DNA of 64,000 nucleotides from JAFGXT01 sp963677165 (GTDB lineage: Bacteria > Verrucomicrobiota > Lentisphaeria > Victivallales > SZUA-371): assembly GCA_963677165.2 (NCBI GenBank), contig CAXXSX010000002.1:682001-746000 (forward strand), read 5' to 3'. The position numbers were made by a program, and so were the translations under genes. Below, one piece after another: positions 34,980-44,197 of the stretch. The notes below the pieces were generated by a model. That model saw only the letters and a list, made by a program, of their open reading frames with translations, ran no database searches and was not told the DNA's origin. Every line of letters starts with the position of its first letter. Within the stretch, counting starts at the first letter, position 1.

Positions 34980-35920
34980 TATTGTACCTCCCCGTTAGTG
35001 ATTTTCATAAACAGTTCTTCAAGCCCGATCGCCTGCTGTTTGAATTCCGCGATACGGTTATCGGAGCGAACCAAACCGCTCAGAAGTTCCGAACATTCGT
35101 TGTCGGCCCCCTTTACCAGAACCACAAACTGGTTGTTGATCGATGGTTTCACTTCCTCGACAAACGGCATCTGAATCAGCTCTTTCTGTAAATCGTCCTG
35201 TGATTTTCCTTCAAGGAACCGGACCAGCACCGTAGTAGTTTCACGGTCGTTAAATTTGCTGATGTCATCAATTTTACCAGCTTGCAGGACTTTACCTTTT
35301 TCAATGATAACTGTACCATGGCAGATATCCTGCAGTTCCGTAAGAATATGCGAACTGATCAATACTGCTTTGCCCTGGTCAGCCAGAATGCGGAGCAAAT
35401 CGCGGAGTTCACGTCTTGCCCTCGGATCAAGACCTGCCGCAGGTTCGTCCATGATCAAAACTTTGGGATCATGAACCAGTGCGCGGGCCAGGCTGACGCG
35501 CTGCTTCATACCTTTGGACAGCGAACTCAGATATTTTTCACGAATGCCGGTGAGGTTGGTAAATTCCTCAAGCTGCTCAAGGGTTTTCGTTCGAGTCCGG
35601 CCTTTCAGTCCGTAGGCTCGGGCGAAAAAGTCGAGATATTCGTAAACTTTGATATCCTTGTGTTCCGGCAGAGCATCGGGCATGTATCCCATGAGTTTCC
35701 TGACCATTTCCGGATTTTCAACCACCGAAACATCGTCAAAATGAATATCACCTGAATCCGGCAGATCGAGTGTAGACATAATTTTAATCGTAGTGGTTTT
35801 TCCGGCTCCGTTCGGACCAACAAAACCGAAGATGTTGCCTGATTCAAAGTTGAATGAAATATTGTTGACCGCTTTGGTTTTTCCAAAATGCCTTACAAGG
35901 TTTTTTACTTCCACTTTCAT
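34979..35920 (-). CDS. ABC transporter ATP-binding protein
   Basis: 313 aa from the ATG at 35920, which has a perfect GGAGGTG; an in-frame start 39 bases earlier lies inside the previous gene and adds only MSCVWYPCRRRCE. Walker A is GPNGAGKTTT, the signature LSKGMKQRVSLARAL, Walker B VLIMDEPAAGLDP and the switch His SSHILTEL. The C-terminal 90 residues are the regulatory extension seen in NatA/GldA-type ATPases. The ATG overlaps the stop of the upstream membrane protein gene (ATGA). It powers the adjacent permease. Confidence 0.93.
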   Translation of the reverse strand: MKVEVKNLVRHFGKTKAVNNISFNFESGNIFGFVGPNGAGKTTTIKIMSTLDLPDSGDIHFDDVSVVENPEMVRKLMGYMPDALPEHKDIKVYEYLDFFARAYGLKGRTRTKTLEQLEEFTNLTGIREKYLSSLSKGMKQRVSLARALVHDPKVLIMDEPAAGLDPRARRELRDLLRILADQGKAVLISSHILTELQDICHGTVIIEKGKVLQAGKIDDISKFNDRETTTVLVRFLEGKSQDDLQKELIQMPFVEEVKPSINNQFVVLVKGADNECSELLSGLVRSDNRIAEFKQQAIGLEELFMKITNGEVQ

Positions 35921-37656
35921 TTCACACCTCCTTCGGCAAGGATACCAAACACATGACAATAGGTTTTCAATTCGTCCGGCTCAATTCCGGTTTTGAGGAA
36001 TGCAGGGTCGGCCAGCTTTGCCATGTATGTTCCGCGCGGGAAGCAAGTCCGACCAGTTGGATTCAATTTACTACTCAGCCAGTCTTTACCAAAAACATCA
36101 TTTCTCAACCAGCGTGGCAGCGGCGACCCTTTTGTATCCAACTTAAGCAACGTAGCGGTAGCTCCGGGCTTAATCGCAGAAGAAGACCGATAGCTGCGTC
36201 CGTTTGGAAGCCTCAGAACAATGTTTTCAAGTTCACTGCCCAAACCATTAATAATCCTGATGTTATTATCACCGACCGACACGATTTTTATTCTTTCGCG
36301 CCGTTGCTCGCTCTTTCTCAGGGTAATGACCGAAGTAATCCGCGGTTTGATCCAGTCACCGGAAAGCTTCTGTCCATTGGACCAGTCAACAGAATAGGAA
36401 TTACCGTGACTGGAACTGCTGGAGTATGGCTGAATTTCCACGGAATCATCAAAGGTAAGAGAGCCTGAAGCCAGGGGACAGTAGTAACCGATCACACCGA
36501 GCGTCGATGCCGTCTGGGTCTTCTCATTCAAAAGGGTAAACGAGGCAATCTTCACCTTCGAACTCCAGCCCTCGGCGATGAATGAATATCCAACCACCAG
36601 CAGCGAAAACGCCAGCGCAATCACCGGTGTGGTCCATAATATCCAGATACGTTTTTTCTTTCGGTGCAGTATATACAGATTCAAAGGTCCGATAATCACC
36701 GCAAATATCAGCATGAGAAAAAATAACTGAAAAGCCGGCGCCTTATCTTTTTTTACAACCTCAAATTTGTTCCCAACCGGATTATGCTCATGGAATGAAT
36801 TAATTCCAGTACGCATGGTATTATAAGTTTTGCCCCAGATAGAATCAAGCTTTTTCCAAGTGTCATGGGAGTATTTTTCAGGAGCTTCGGGAGCGTAGAG
36901 AATCATTCCGAAACCATGATACTGCGCAGACAATTCTTTGCTTAAGATCATCTTGTAGGAAGTCGGTCTCTCTCCACCGCAGAACGTCAGAGTTCCGCCG
37001 AGAGCCACATAATCCATAATCGCCTTGCGGGTACGCGCCGAGAGCTCCTCCCAATCCAGCGGCGTAAGCATTATTGAATCAAAACCACTGAACGCCAGCC
37101 AGTTGTCACTCCAACTTTTCAACGGAATAGACGGATAATTGTAGGTAATCTTGTTGCTCTTGTCTCCTGCCCTGTAAAACTTTATGGCATTACCGGGAAT
37201 TGACCGTGAGAGTAGAACGCAGATTTTCCCGTTGTAAGGAGAACCGTACTGTACGCCCTGATATGGGGGCGCGCGAAGTCCAATGTCATCAGCACTTACA
37301 ACTGTTCCCTGAACATTGATAAGCAATCTGGGAGACCGGAGTTCCAGATATGGTTTAAAAAGATTCGCACGCAAAGTCGAATTCGGCGGTACTGTTACCT
37401 GTCGGGTCAAAGACTCCAGACTGAGCGCATATCCGCTGGAACGCCCTTCTATCTCAATACTGACCTCTCGCGGTTTGTCTGTTGTATTGGTCAGGTTGTA
37501 GGCTATTTCTTCATAGCCGTGTCTCTGGTTGGTAACTTCCAGAACCGGAGCCTGGTCGATCATAACCCCGTTGACCGCACGGGTTGCCGCCATAACCGAC
37601 ACGGCTGACAATGTAAAGATAAATAACGTTAAAAAACGGAAATATTTTGAAACCAT
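35917..37656 (-). CDS. membrane protein with GATase-like domain (MoxR operon)
   Basis: 579 aa. Signal peptide FRFLTLFIFTLSAVSVMA, a beta-rich extracytoplasmic domain, a GATase/DUF4350-like stretch (IMDYVALGGTLTFCGG), then two membrane helices (FQLFFLMLIFAVIIGPLNLY and WTTPVIALAFSLLVVGYSFI) with a second exposed domain after them. I do not recognise a named family. Position between MoxR and the ABC ATPase, with an ATGA overlap, makes it a structural part of the same envelope system. Confidence 0.7.
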   Translation of the reverse strand: MVSKYFRFLTLFIFTLSAVSVMAATRAVNGVMIDQAPVLEVTNQRHGYEEIAYNLTNTTDKPREVSIEIEGRSSGYALSLESLTRQVTVPPNSTLRANLFKPYLELRSPRLLINVQGTVVSADDIGLRAPPYQGVQYGSPYNGKICVLLSRSIPGNAIKFYRAGDKSNKITYNYPSIPLKSWSDNWLAFSGFDSIMLTPLDWEELSARTRKAIMDYVALGGTLTFCGGERPTSYKMILSKELSAQYHGFGMILYAPEAPEKYSHDTWKKLDSIWGKTYNTMRTGINSFHEHNPVGNKFEVVKKDKAPAFQLFFLMLIFAVIIGPLNLYILHRKKKRIWILWTTPVIALAFSLLVVGYSFIAEGWSSKVKIASFTLLNEKTQTASTLGVIGYYCPLASGSLTFDDSVEIQPYSSSSSHGNSYSVDWSNGQKLSGDWIKPRITSVITLRKSEQRRERIKIVSVGDNNIRIINGLGSELENIVLRLPNGRSYRSSSAIKPGATATLLKLDTKGSPLPRWLRNDVFGKDWLSSKLNPTGRTCFPRGTYMAKLADPAFLKTGIEPDELKTYCHVFGILAEGGVK

Positions 37657-37693
37657 GGTGATGCCACTCCTGATAAATTATAAGGCTGAAATA

Positions 37694-38722
37694 TTACTTG
37701 ACGCTAACTCCGGAAGGCAAATCGAGCCCGGAAGGATCAATTTTTTCCAGCAGTTTGCCGATTACGTCAAATGAGGTGATATTATCCATTCTTGCCTTGT
37801 AATTCATAATCAGACGGTGATTGAGCACGGCAGGCGCAACCTGTTTAACATCATCAAAACCCACTGTCGGCCGTCCGGCGATCAGAGCGGCGGCCCGGGC
37901 GGATTCCGCCATAGCAATCGCGGCTCGAGGAGAAGCTCCATACGATACATAATCGGTGGTTTCGCTGATTGCGTGCGGATTGCCGGGATGGCTGCCCGCC
38001 ACCAGTTGCGAAATATATACCGCCACGGCTTTCGGCAGGAATATCCGGTCCATGGCCCTGAATACTTGCTCCAGCGTTTCCGCGTTCATCGTCCAGGATG
38101 GTTTCGGTGGTTCCCCGCGGCGACGGCTGGTAATAATCTCGCCGATTGTATCACTGTCAACGGTAGTAACCTGAAGTTTAAACATAAAACGGTCGAGCTG
38201 GGCTTCCGGTATCGGATAGGTCCCCTCCATTTCAATCGGGTTCTGCGAGGCCAGCACAAAAAATGGAAACGGCAGTTTTCTGGTTTCACCCAGCAGCGTA
38301 ACGGCAGCTTCCTGCATGGATTCAAGCATTGCCGCCTGAGTCTTTGGTGACGCACGATTGATTTCATCGGCCAGAAGGATATTAGTGAAAACCGGCCCCT
38401 GATGAAACACCATGCTGCGACTGCCGTCTTCCTGTTCCTGGAGAATATTGGTCCCAAGAATGTCACTGGGCATCAGGTCCGGCGTAAACTGTACGCGATT
38501 GAATTCCAGGGTCATGAGTTCTCCAAGCGCTTTTACCAGAGCAGTCTTACCCACTCCCGGAAGCCCTTCAAGCAAAATATGTCCACGGCTGAAAATACCG
38601 ATCAACACCATTTTATGCAGTTCGCTGTGCCCCAGCAGGATATTGTCAAGTTCTTCAAGAATCCTGCCGGCGGTTTCCGACACCGGTTTTAATTCTTCCG
38701 GTTGAATCAATACATTGTCCAT
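37694..38722 (-). CDS. MoxR-family AAA+ ATPase
   Basis: 342 aa. Walker A EGLPGVGKTALVKAL, Walker B NILLADEINRASPKTQAAML, and the MoxR landmark LASQNPIEMEGTYPIPEAQL are all intact, as are the sensor and Arg-finger regions and a lid domain. GGAGGAG precedes the ATG. MoxR ATPases act as chaperones for VWA-domain partners, here the DUF58, BatA-like and VWA proteins encoded downstream. Confidence 0.95.
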   Translation of the reverse strand: MDNVLIQPEELKPVSETAGRILEELDNILLGHSELHKMVLIGIFSRGHILLEGLPGVGKTALVKALGELMTLEFNRVQFTPDLMPSDILGTNILQEQEDGSRSMVFHQGPVFTNILLADEINRASPKTQAAMLESMQEAAVTLLGETRKLPFPFFVLASQNPIEMEGTYPIPEAQLDRFMFKLQVTTVDSDTIGEIITSRRRGEPPKPSWTMNAETLEQVFRAMDRIFLPKAVAVYISQLVAGSHPGNPHAISETTDYVSYGASPRAAIAMAESARAAALIAGRPTVGFDDVKQVAPAVLNHRLIMNYKARMDNITSFDVIGKLLEKIDPSGLDLPSGVSVK

Positions 38723-38749
38723 CTAATTCACTCCTCCATGCAAAATATA

Positions 38750-40144
38750 TCACTCAGGTTTTCTGTTAAAATAATTTCCTACTGACTTCCGATGTCGCGG
38801 CTGAATTGTAAAGCTGTGATTGTCGGCCTGCTGAACTTTGACGCCCGAAAGGTGTCCGTTCGAAACCTTTCCCGACGGATCCGCTTCCGGGGCACTGTTG
38901 GTTGTTCCAAGCAAAGTACTCGAAGACAGAGCCTCGGCATCAGGCGGCGGCAACGCAATCTCTTTAAACCGACCGTTATAGCTCAGGTCACGCTTTTCCC
39001 AAATCATGGGAGCATCACCACGACCACGGCCTACGCCCGGCTTTCCACGCCTGGTACAAATCTTCCGCAGGCATTTACCCGATTTGCATTCCGGACAGTT
39101 TTTGTCGAGAAACTCCTGCAACTCCTGCGAGGATATTCCACGCTTTCCATGCCGCTTTTTGCCAAGCATCCCGCTTTTTCTAAGACGGTTCATCATTTCC
39201 TTCAGCTGTTTCTGACTCATATTGCAGCAGGCTGCCAGTTTCTTCATATCACTGGCCGACAATTCCTTCCCGCCATTACATTTTTTCAACATCTCCGACA
39301 ACCCCGGGCATCCTTTTTCCAGAGCCTGAAGCATTTTTTTCATTCCCTTTGCAGCCTGTGACAGATCAGCCGGAGAAGCGGAACCTTTAGACTTTTCAAG
39401 AGTTTCCGCGGCTTTCTCAACCATTGCCAGATTATCCATCTGCTTGAGCGCCTGTTCCGCCGCCATATCCGCCGTTTTCATTACACTTTGCCTTAAATGA
39501 TCCAGCGCCTCCCAGGTTTTCACCGGATCTTCACCGGTAGCGTTTCGCTCCATTTTTTCCAGTTGCTGAACCAGACTTTCACGCTGCTCTTCCGTGATGA
39601 CCGCCTCTACTTTCAAAACCTCAATCTGCTGCTTCATCTGTTCCGTTTCACCTGAGATATCCATCTTGTGGGTAGCGGTGGCCGGCTTGTAGAGAGTAGG
39701 AAAAAGCAGTCCGGAAAGCATGAAAATAACAGCAAGCATAAAAATGATGAGTTTTTTGCCGTAATCAAATTTGAAGGAAGGAACCTCCGGTATGGTGATC
39801 GAATCTTTCCAGTTGCCAAGATCAACCTCATCCATAGCAACCAACAGGCCGCCACCATTATTTCTGCTGTCAAAGCAGGACATAATTTTGCTGTGAGTCG
39901 GCATGGCACGCATGCCTCGAACAACCGCCGCACATACGGTGATGCAGGCAACACCAAGCAGCAAACCAAGATCAAGATAAGTACTGCCGTACCCGACAGC
40001 CTGGGAAATGATGATGGCGGTTCCGCCGATAAAGCACAGAATTGCCCCCCAGGACAAGAAAACTCCTGCCGCGACTACCCCGAAAAACTTCCCCTTAAGT
40101 ATCGCAGCCCGGTCATTAAGCTTATTTTCAATATCGGTAAACAA
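38750..40144 (-). CDS. coiled-coil membrane protein, first gene of MoxR operon
   Basis: 464 aa. Two N-terminal helices (VVAAGVFLSWGAILCFIGG and LDLGLLLGVACITVCAAVV), a third near residue 140 (IIFMLAVIFMLSGLLF), then a long charged coiled coil rich in MEKM and AAETLEKS segments. A possible zinc ribbon CPECKSGKCLRKIC lies near 355, before a low-complexity tail. The reading frame begins at a TTG; an AGGAGT site lies about 30 bases upstream with no better start in frame, so the N-terminus is uncertain. No family recognised. Operon position suggests it anchors the MoxR/VWA complex. Confidence 0.65.
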   Translation of the reverse strand: MFTDIENKLNDRAAILKGKFFGVVAAGVFLSWGAILCFIGGTAIIISQAVGYGSTYLDLGLLLGVACITVCAAVVRGMRAMPTHSKIMSCFDSRNNGGGLLVAMDEVDLGNWKDSITIPEVPSFKFDYGKKLIIFMLAVIFMLSGLLFPTLYKPATATHKMDISGETEQMKQQIEVLKVEAVITEEQRESLVQQLEKMERNATGEDPVKTWEALDHLRQSVMKTADMAAEQALKQMDNLAMVEKAAETLEKSKGSASPADLSQAAKGMKKMLQALEKGCPGLSEMLKKCNGGKELSASDMKKLAACCNMSQKQLKEMMNRLRKSGMLGKKRHGKRGISSQELQEFLDKNCPECKSGKCLRKICTRRGKPGVGRGRGDAPMIWEKRDLSYNGRFKEIALPPPDAEALSSSTLLGTTNSAPEADPSGKVSNGHLSGVKVQQADNHSFTIQPRHRKSVGNYFNRKPE

Positions 40145-40455
40145 ATTTAGTGTCCGTGGGCATGAATGGTTAAGACTCCTAATTTTTATTATAAATAATA
40201 AGAGTCCGTAACATTAATAATATTTACCACATTATATGGTATATTACAAGAAGTTCTTTGTGAGAATACTCAAAATTCTTCCCGTTCAATGTAATCGGTC
40301 ACTTCGGTTTATACTATAGTAGTATGAGGTTTGCCAAGTCCTTAAATGAATTATTGAATATCTGAGTAATATTACGCCGCAGATGCGGCGAGATCGTTTT
40401 CGGAGAAACTTAAGCAACTTGGAAAATGTACTTTTCCAAGTTGCTTAATTCTTAA
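40145..40455. other. intergenic region with two hairpins
   Basis: 311 bases between the MoxR operon start and the next minus-strand gene end. It contains the GC-rich hairpin CGCCGC-AGAT-GCGGCG at 40375-40390 and the long perfect stem at 40410-40448. The operon promoter should lie around 40180-40300 on the minus strand, but no clear pair of boxes stands out. No gene seen. Confidence 0.5.
40410..40448 (-). terminator. perfect 17-bp stem terminator
   Basis: Arms 40410-40426 and 40432-40448 are exact reverse complements around a 5-base loop, starting 8 bases beyond the stop codon at 40456 of the minus-strand glucosidase gene. The T/A tract sits inside the stem, so it could end transcription in either direction. 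Confidence 0.7.
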
Positions 40456-41703
40456 TTAATCTAGTTTCATTAGCAGTACCAGCAGATTCCAGTTCAGGAA
40501 GCCGGGGCCTGATATGCCTTTTCCGGTTTCCGGACTGTAATATTCATGCAGATGTCCGTGTTCAATGAAGTCGTCGCCAAGAAGATTCAGCGTATTTTCG
40601 GCAAGCTGATTTGCTTCTTTGTCGAACCCATAGTTTTTCAGTCCTTTCCAAACCATGTAATTGGTAATGATCCAGACGGGCCCCAACCAGTTTGAAGGAT
40701 TGCCTCGAACGACTTCCGGCGAATACATTCTTTCGTCTGCCGCCAGTGAACGAATTCCGTACGGCGTATAGAAGCGTTTCGGGTCAAGCAGATGTTCTTT
40801 CACCATACGCTCCGCCTGTTCCGGAGTAGCGATATTACTCCACATCGGCAGAAATGACACCCAGGAACCAACCTTCAACGGCAACACGTGCCAAAAGGTT
40901 TCAAGTGACTGGTTCAGGACAAACTCACCGAAATGCGGATGTTTGGTCTCACATTGTACATCGACAGAATAATACAACCCGTCGCGTTGATCGAAACAGT
41001 ATTCCCGTATAGCGACACACAACTCTTCGGCCTGGTTTTTAAAGAACGCCTGATTGTCCGGGCATCCCCAGCGTTGTGCCAGTTCAGCGGCAGCGATAAG
41101 GTCAGCATAAATCAGGCAATTTAAATAAATATGAGCGCTGGAGCAGGAAGGACGTCCCCAAGCGGAAGGATCGTCATCCACACCGATCGCGGCGTCCGAA
41201 TTCCACACATACAGTTTTGACGGATAACGTTTCGAACGGTTGATCCGGCATTCCGCCAGTCTGCGAATACCGGTTAGAAGCGTCTTTTTTTCCGCATCAT
41301 CCAGTGCGCCATGATTATCAAGCAGTTTAGCAAATTGAGCATGAACGGGTTTCCCGGTATTCTGCTGAGAATTACGAGTATCAAATACATCAGTATTATT
41401 CGGAATCAGAAGGATCGGAACACTGCCATCGCTCCACTGATAATCAAAAAACGTCATCAACGACCCTTTGGCATGCGCCAGGACATCAGCAGTAAAATCT
41501 TTGCGCTGTTTCTCTTCGCTGATTTCTCCGGCAATGGACATTAAAGCCTCCGCAGCCCAGTATGAATCCCAATCCCACAGATTGGAAGAATACTGTCCTC
41601 CCGGATCCAGAAAAGGGCGCGTCAGCGGACCAGTCGGAGCGTTAAACATCTTTTGCGCATTCTCTATGGAAAAATCGAACAGTTGCGATCTTTTATCTTG
41701 CAT
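40456..41703 (-). CDS. trehalase/GH63-like (alpha/alpha)6-barrel glucosidase
   Basis: 415 aa, no signal peptide. SSNLWDWDSYWAAEAL, the central IGVDDDPSAWGRP and the C-terminal NWLGPVWIITNYMVWKGL are the landmarks of the clan GH-G barrels (GH37 trehalase, GH63 and mannosylglycerate hydrolase relatives). The usual catalytic Asp of this clan is probably in VDDDPSAWGRP. Start ATG with AGGGAT upstream. It lies behind the GH78-like gene, same strand, and is probably co-transcribed with it under the divergent AraC protein. Substrate not predictable. Confidence 0.75.
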   Translation of the reverse strand: MQDKRSQLFDFSIENAQKMFNAPTGPLTRPFLDPGGQYSSNLWDWDSYWAAEALMSIAGEISEEKQRKDFTADVLAHAKGSLMTFFDYQWSDGSVPILLIPNNTDVFDTRNSQQNTGKPVHAQFAKLLDNHGALDDAEKKTLLTGIRRLAECRINRSKRYPSKLYVWNSDAAIGVDDDPSAWGRPSCSSAHIYLNCLIYADLIAAAELAQRWGCPDNQAFFKNQAEELCVAIREYCFDQRDGLYYSVDVQCETKHPHFGEFVLNQSLETFWHVLPLKVGSWVSFLPMWSNIATPEQAERMVKEHLLDPKRFYTPYGIRSLAADERMYSPEVVRGNPSNWLGPVWIITNYMVWKGLKNYGFDKEANQLAENTLNLLGDDFIEHGHLHEYYSPETGKGISGPGFLNWNLLVLLMKLD

Positions 41704-41808
41704 ATTAATCCCTCTAACTCATTATTGTGATTCATTCTTCGCAGTAATATATGTTCCAATCATGATCAGACAAGTTAGAGTCTAATAAAAAAGATAAGAT
41801 CCTTTTTC

Positions 41809-44100
41809 TTACTTTGCCAGAACCGTACTTTGACTCGGTTTTAAATCGATATCGTATGGTTCAACACATCCCGGCAGTAATGCTTTTCCGCTTATCGGCC
41901 TGTCCGTCTCAAGCGTCAGGGTAAATACACCGTTGTCATTGCTCCATTTCAAGGTAATCAGCGCGTCACCAGCCGGTACCGTTCCGGAAAAATTCTTCCG
42001 GGAACCCGGATGAGGTGCGATCAGAACTTCTTCAAATCCAGGCCTCAGCGGCGATACCCCGAAGTAAAAACGGATAATCTCATACAACGGGCCGGAACTC
42101 CAGGCATGACAATGACTTCTTGATTCAATTGAGGGAACTTCGGGAAAAGTCGTAAAACCGAGCTCCAACATATCTTGCCATTTATCAAATAAAGCCTCGA
42201 ATTCATCATCGGCACCCGCCTTACGCATAGCTTCCATCAGGTAAAATGAAAAATAAAGACTGCATTGCGCCAGCTTTTGATTATTCATGATCTGTTTGAT
42301 CAGATGGCTGTATTGCTTTTTATCAGCAGCTCCGGAAATTATGGCCCACGCGTTTACATGCTGACTGTACCATTCCTTGTCGGGAACATCTCGATACATC
42401 CCTGATTCCGGAGAATAGCACAAGGCATTGACCGCTTCAAGGCTTTGCCTGCATCGCTCCTTAAATATGGCGGAATCGTTGTTCATATTCAGCTCGTTGA
42501 ACAGTCTTGACGCAACACGACAGCAGTCAGCATAAATCATACTGATAATCGTCTCCGGTTTTTCGGTGCCCCGACTACTTTTGCCCCCCGGCCACATCGC
42601 AACCCAGTCGGTTATACACCAGTATCCCACGTGTCCGATCAAACCGTTGGCTTCACGTTTGGCCTCAAACCATTCCATCACGCTTCTGATTCCTGTAAGG
42701 TGTTCGCGAATAACTTCTTTATCGCCGAAATAGTCATAGTTATCTTCGATCATCAGAATCCAGAACAGACTAAACTGCGGTATGATCTGAGCACGGGTAG
42801 TCGGATAGCGCGACTGAGTCAGTCCGCACGGCAGCCTCGACGCGTCAAACTGTCTAATGGCCTGTCTACCGAGACGACCGTCACCCGTTGCCGAATAAGA
42901 AATCAAAGCTTGTATGCGGGTATCTCCCAGGTACTGCAACTGCTCCCAGTAAGGACAATCCTCGTAGTGCTCATGCGCACAACAGCGAGCGGTATGCCAC
43001 GACACATCATAAATTCGATTAAGATCAGGCTTCCCATCCTGCTCAAACTTGGCTTTCAACTCAAACGGATAAGAGATAAAATCAACGTAAAGATTGTCTA
43101 TCGTTACCGACTCATCAAGCATAAAATCAAGTTCAAGATATCGGCCAGACCGGTACCAGAAGCTGTTAAATTCCCATCCTCCGGACGAAAAACGCAGTAG
43201 ATCAGCAATTCCCTGCCCGGCGATTTCAGCCTCTTCAAAATTCTTGTCAAAGTTCCTTTCTCCATCATAAAAAAGAATCTCCGAATACGCGATTCGGCAT
43301 GTACCAGAGCCATCTTTTCCGGCAAACCGAATCATTGAAGTCTGGTTTCTTCCCAAATCAATCCTGACAATGTGATGACCAGCAGGAACTGTTCCGCAGA
43401 TAACACCATCAGTCAGTAACAGCGTACAGCAATCAGGTTGATAAAGTTTAGAAACCGGCTGAAATTCCGTCATCATTTGAGGAATTGACCTCGAGACAAG
43501 ATGCCGGATCGACGACGGATCACATTCTCTCATACCCTTAACATGGGGAACTTCCGAAGGTTCAGCAATATCCCACAAACGATCATCAAATGCAATGTCG
43601 GTCCAGTTTCCCGGATAAGCAGAAAAATTAACATCTTCCATCGGCGGGGCCGGAACTGTTCCCTGACAATCCCACACTTCGCTCCACTTCCGAAATGAAC
43701 GTGATCTGTCACTTGTAGAACGCCATTCTCCGGGTGTTGCCAAAGATATACTATCACAGCCGCCCGCAACCAGAAAAGCGCCTTCGGCATGTACCTCACT
43801 CCACGGACTTTCACTTTTTCTGAACGTATTAGGAAAAACAGCCACTTCCGCAGCCAGAACATGTTTACCGGAAGACAGGGTGAAACGGTATTCCTCATAA
43901 TGATAGTTCAACAGGTCACCACGACAAGGTCCGCGCCCCAGCAGTTTGCCGTCCAGATAAAGGTTATAGCGATTGTCCGCGCTGACCGCAATATCTACCT
44001 TCTCTTTCCGGGCTATTTCAAAACTGCGACGAAACAGCATAAATTCACAAAAATCCGGGAACCGGCACCAACGTGTATCGTTATCATAAAATTTATTCAT
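41809..44100 (-). CDS. GH78-like alpha-L-rhamnosidase
   Basis: 763 aa, no signal peptide. An N-terminal beta-sandwich (VDIAVSADNRYNLYLDGKLL) binds sugar, then an (alpha/alpha)6 barrel with HEHYEDCPYWEQLQYLGDTR, which corresponds to the GH78 stretch DCPxRxE/GWTGD, and the C-terminal SRSHCHAWSSGPLYEIIRFY. These point to an inverting alpha-L-rhamnosidase or a close relative. It acts inside the cell on imported sugar. Divergent from an AraC regulator 97 bases away, which is a common arrangement for rhamnoside genes. Confidence 0.8.
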   Translation of the reverse strand: MNKFYDNDTRWCRFPDFCEFMLFRRSFEIARKEKVDIAVSADNRYNLYLDGKLLGRGPCRGDLLNYHYEEYRFTLSSGKHVLAAEVAVFPNTFRKSESPWSEVHAEGAFLVAGGCDSISLATPGEWRSTSDRSRSFRKWSEVWDCQGTVPAPPMEDVNFSAYPGNWTDIAFDDRLWDIAEPSEVPHVKGMRECDPSSIRHLVSRSIPQMMTEFQPVSKLYQPDCCTLLLTDGVICGTVPAGHHIVRIDLGRNQTSMIRFAGKDGSGTCRIAYSEILFYDGERNFDKNFEEAEIAGQGIADLLRFSSGGWEFNSFWYRSGRYLELDFMLDESVTIDNLYVDFISYPFELKAKFEQDGKPDLNRIYDVSWHTARCCAHEHYEDCPYWEQLQYLGDTRIQALISYSATGDGRLGRQAIRQFDASRLPCGLTQSRYPTTRAQIIPQFSLFWILMIEDNYDYFGDKEVIREHLTGIRSVMEWFEAKREANGLIGHVGYWCITDWVAMWPGGKSSRGTEKPETIISMIYADCCRVASRLFNELNMNNDSAIFKERCRQSLEAVNALCYSPESGMYRDVPDKEWYSQHVNAWAIISGAADKKQYSHLIKQIMNNQKLAQCSLYFSFYLMEAMRKAGADDEFEALFDKWQDMLELGFTTFPEVPSIESRSHCHAWSSGPLYEIIRFYFGVSPLRPGFEEVLIAPHPGSRKNFSGTVPAGDALITLKWSNDNGVFTLTLETDRPISGKALLPGCVEPYDIDLKPSQSTVLAK

Positions 44101-44162
44101 TATTATCTCTACATAATTTCACTCGTATAATCAAATAGTAATACATCATGAACCCTGAAACC

Positions 44163-44191
44163 TTGACTAAATTCGCAAATAGTAGTATTAT
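44163..44191 (+). promoter_or_regulatory. promoter of the AraC gene at 44198 (leaderless)
   Basis: TTGACT at 44163-44168, 17-base spacer, TATTAT at 44186-44191. The ATG begins 7 bases after the -10 box, so transcription would start on or next to the A of the ATG. Confidence 0.55.
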
Positions 44192-44197
44192 ATTCGC

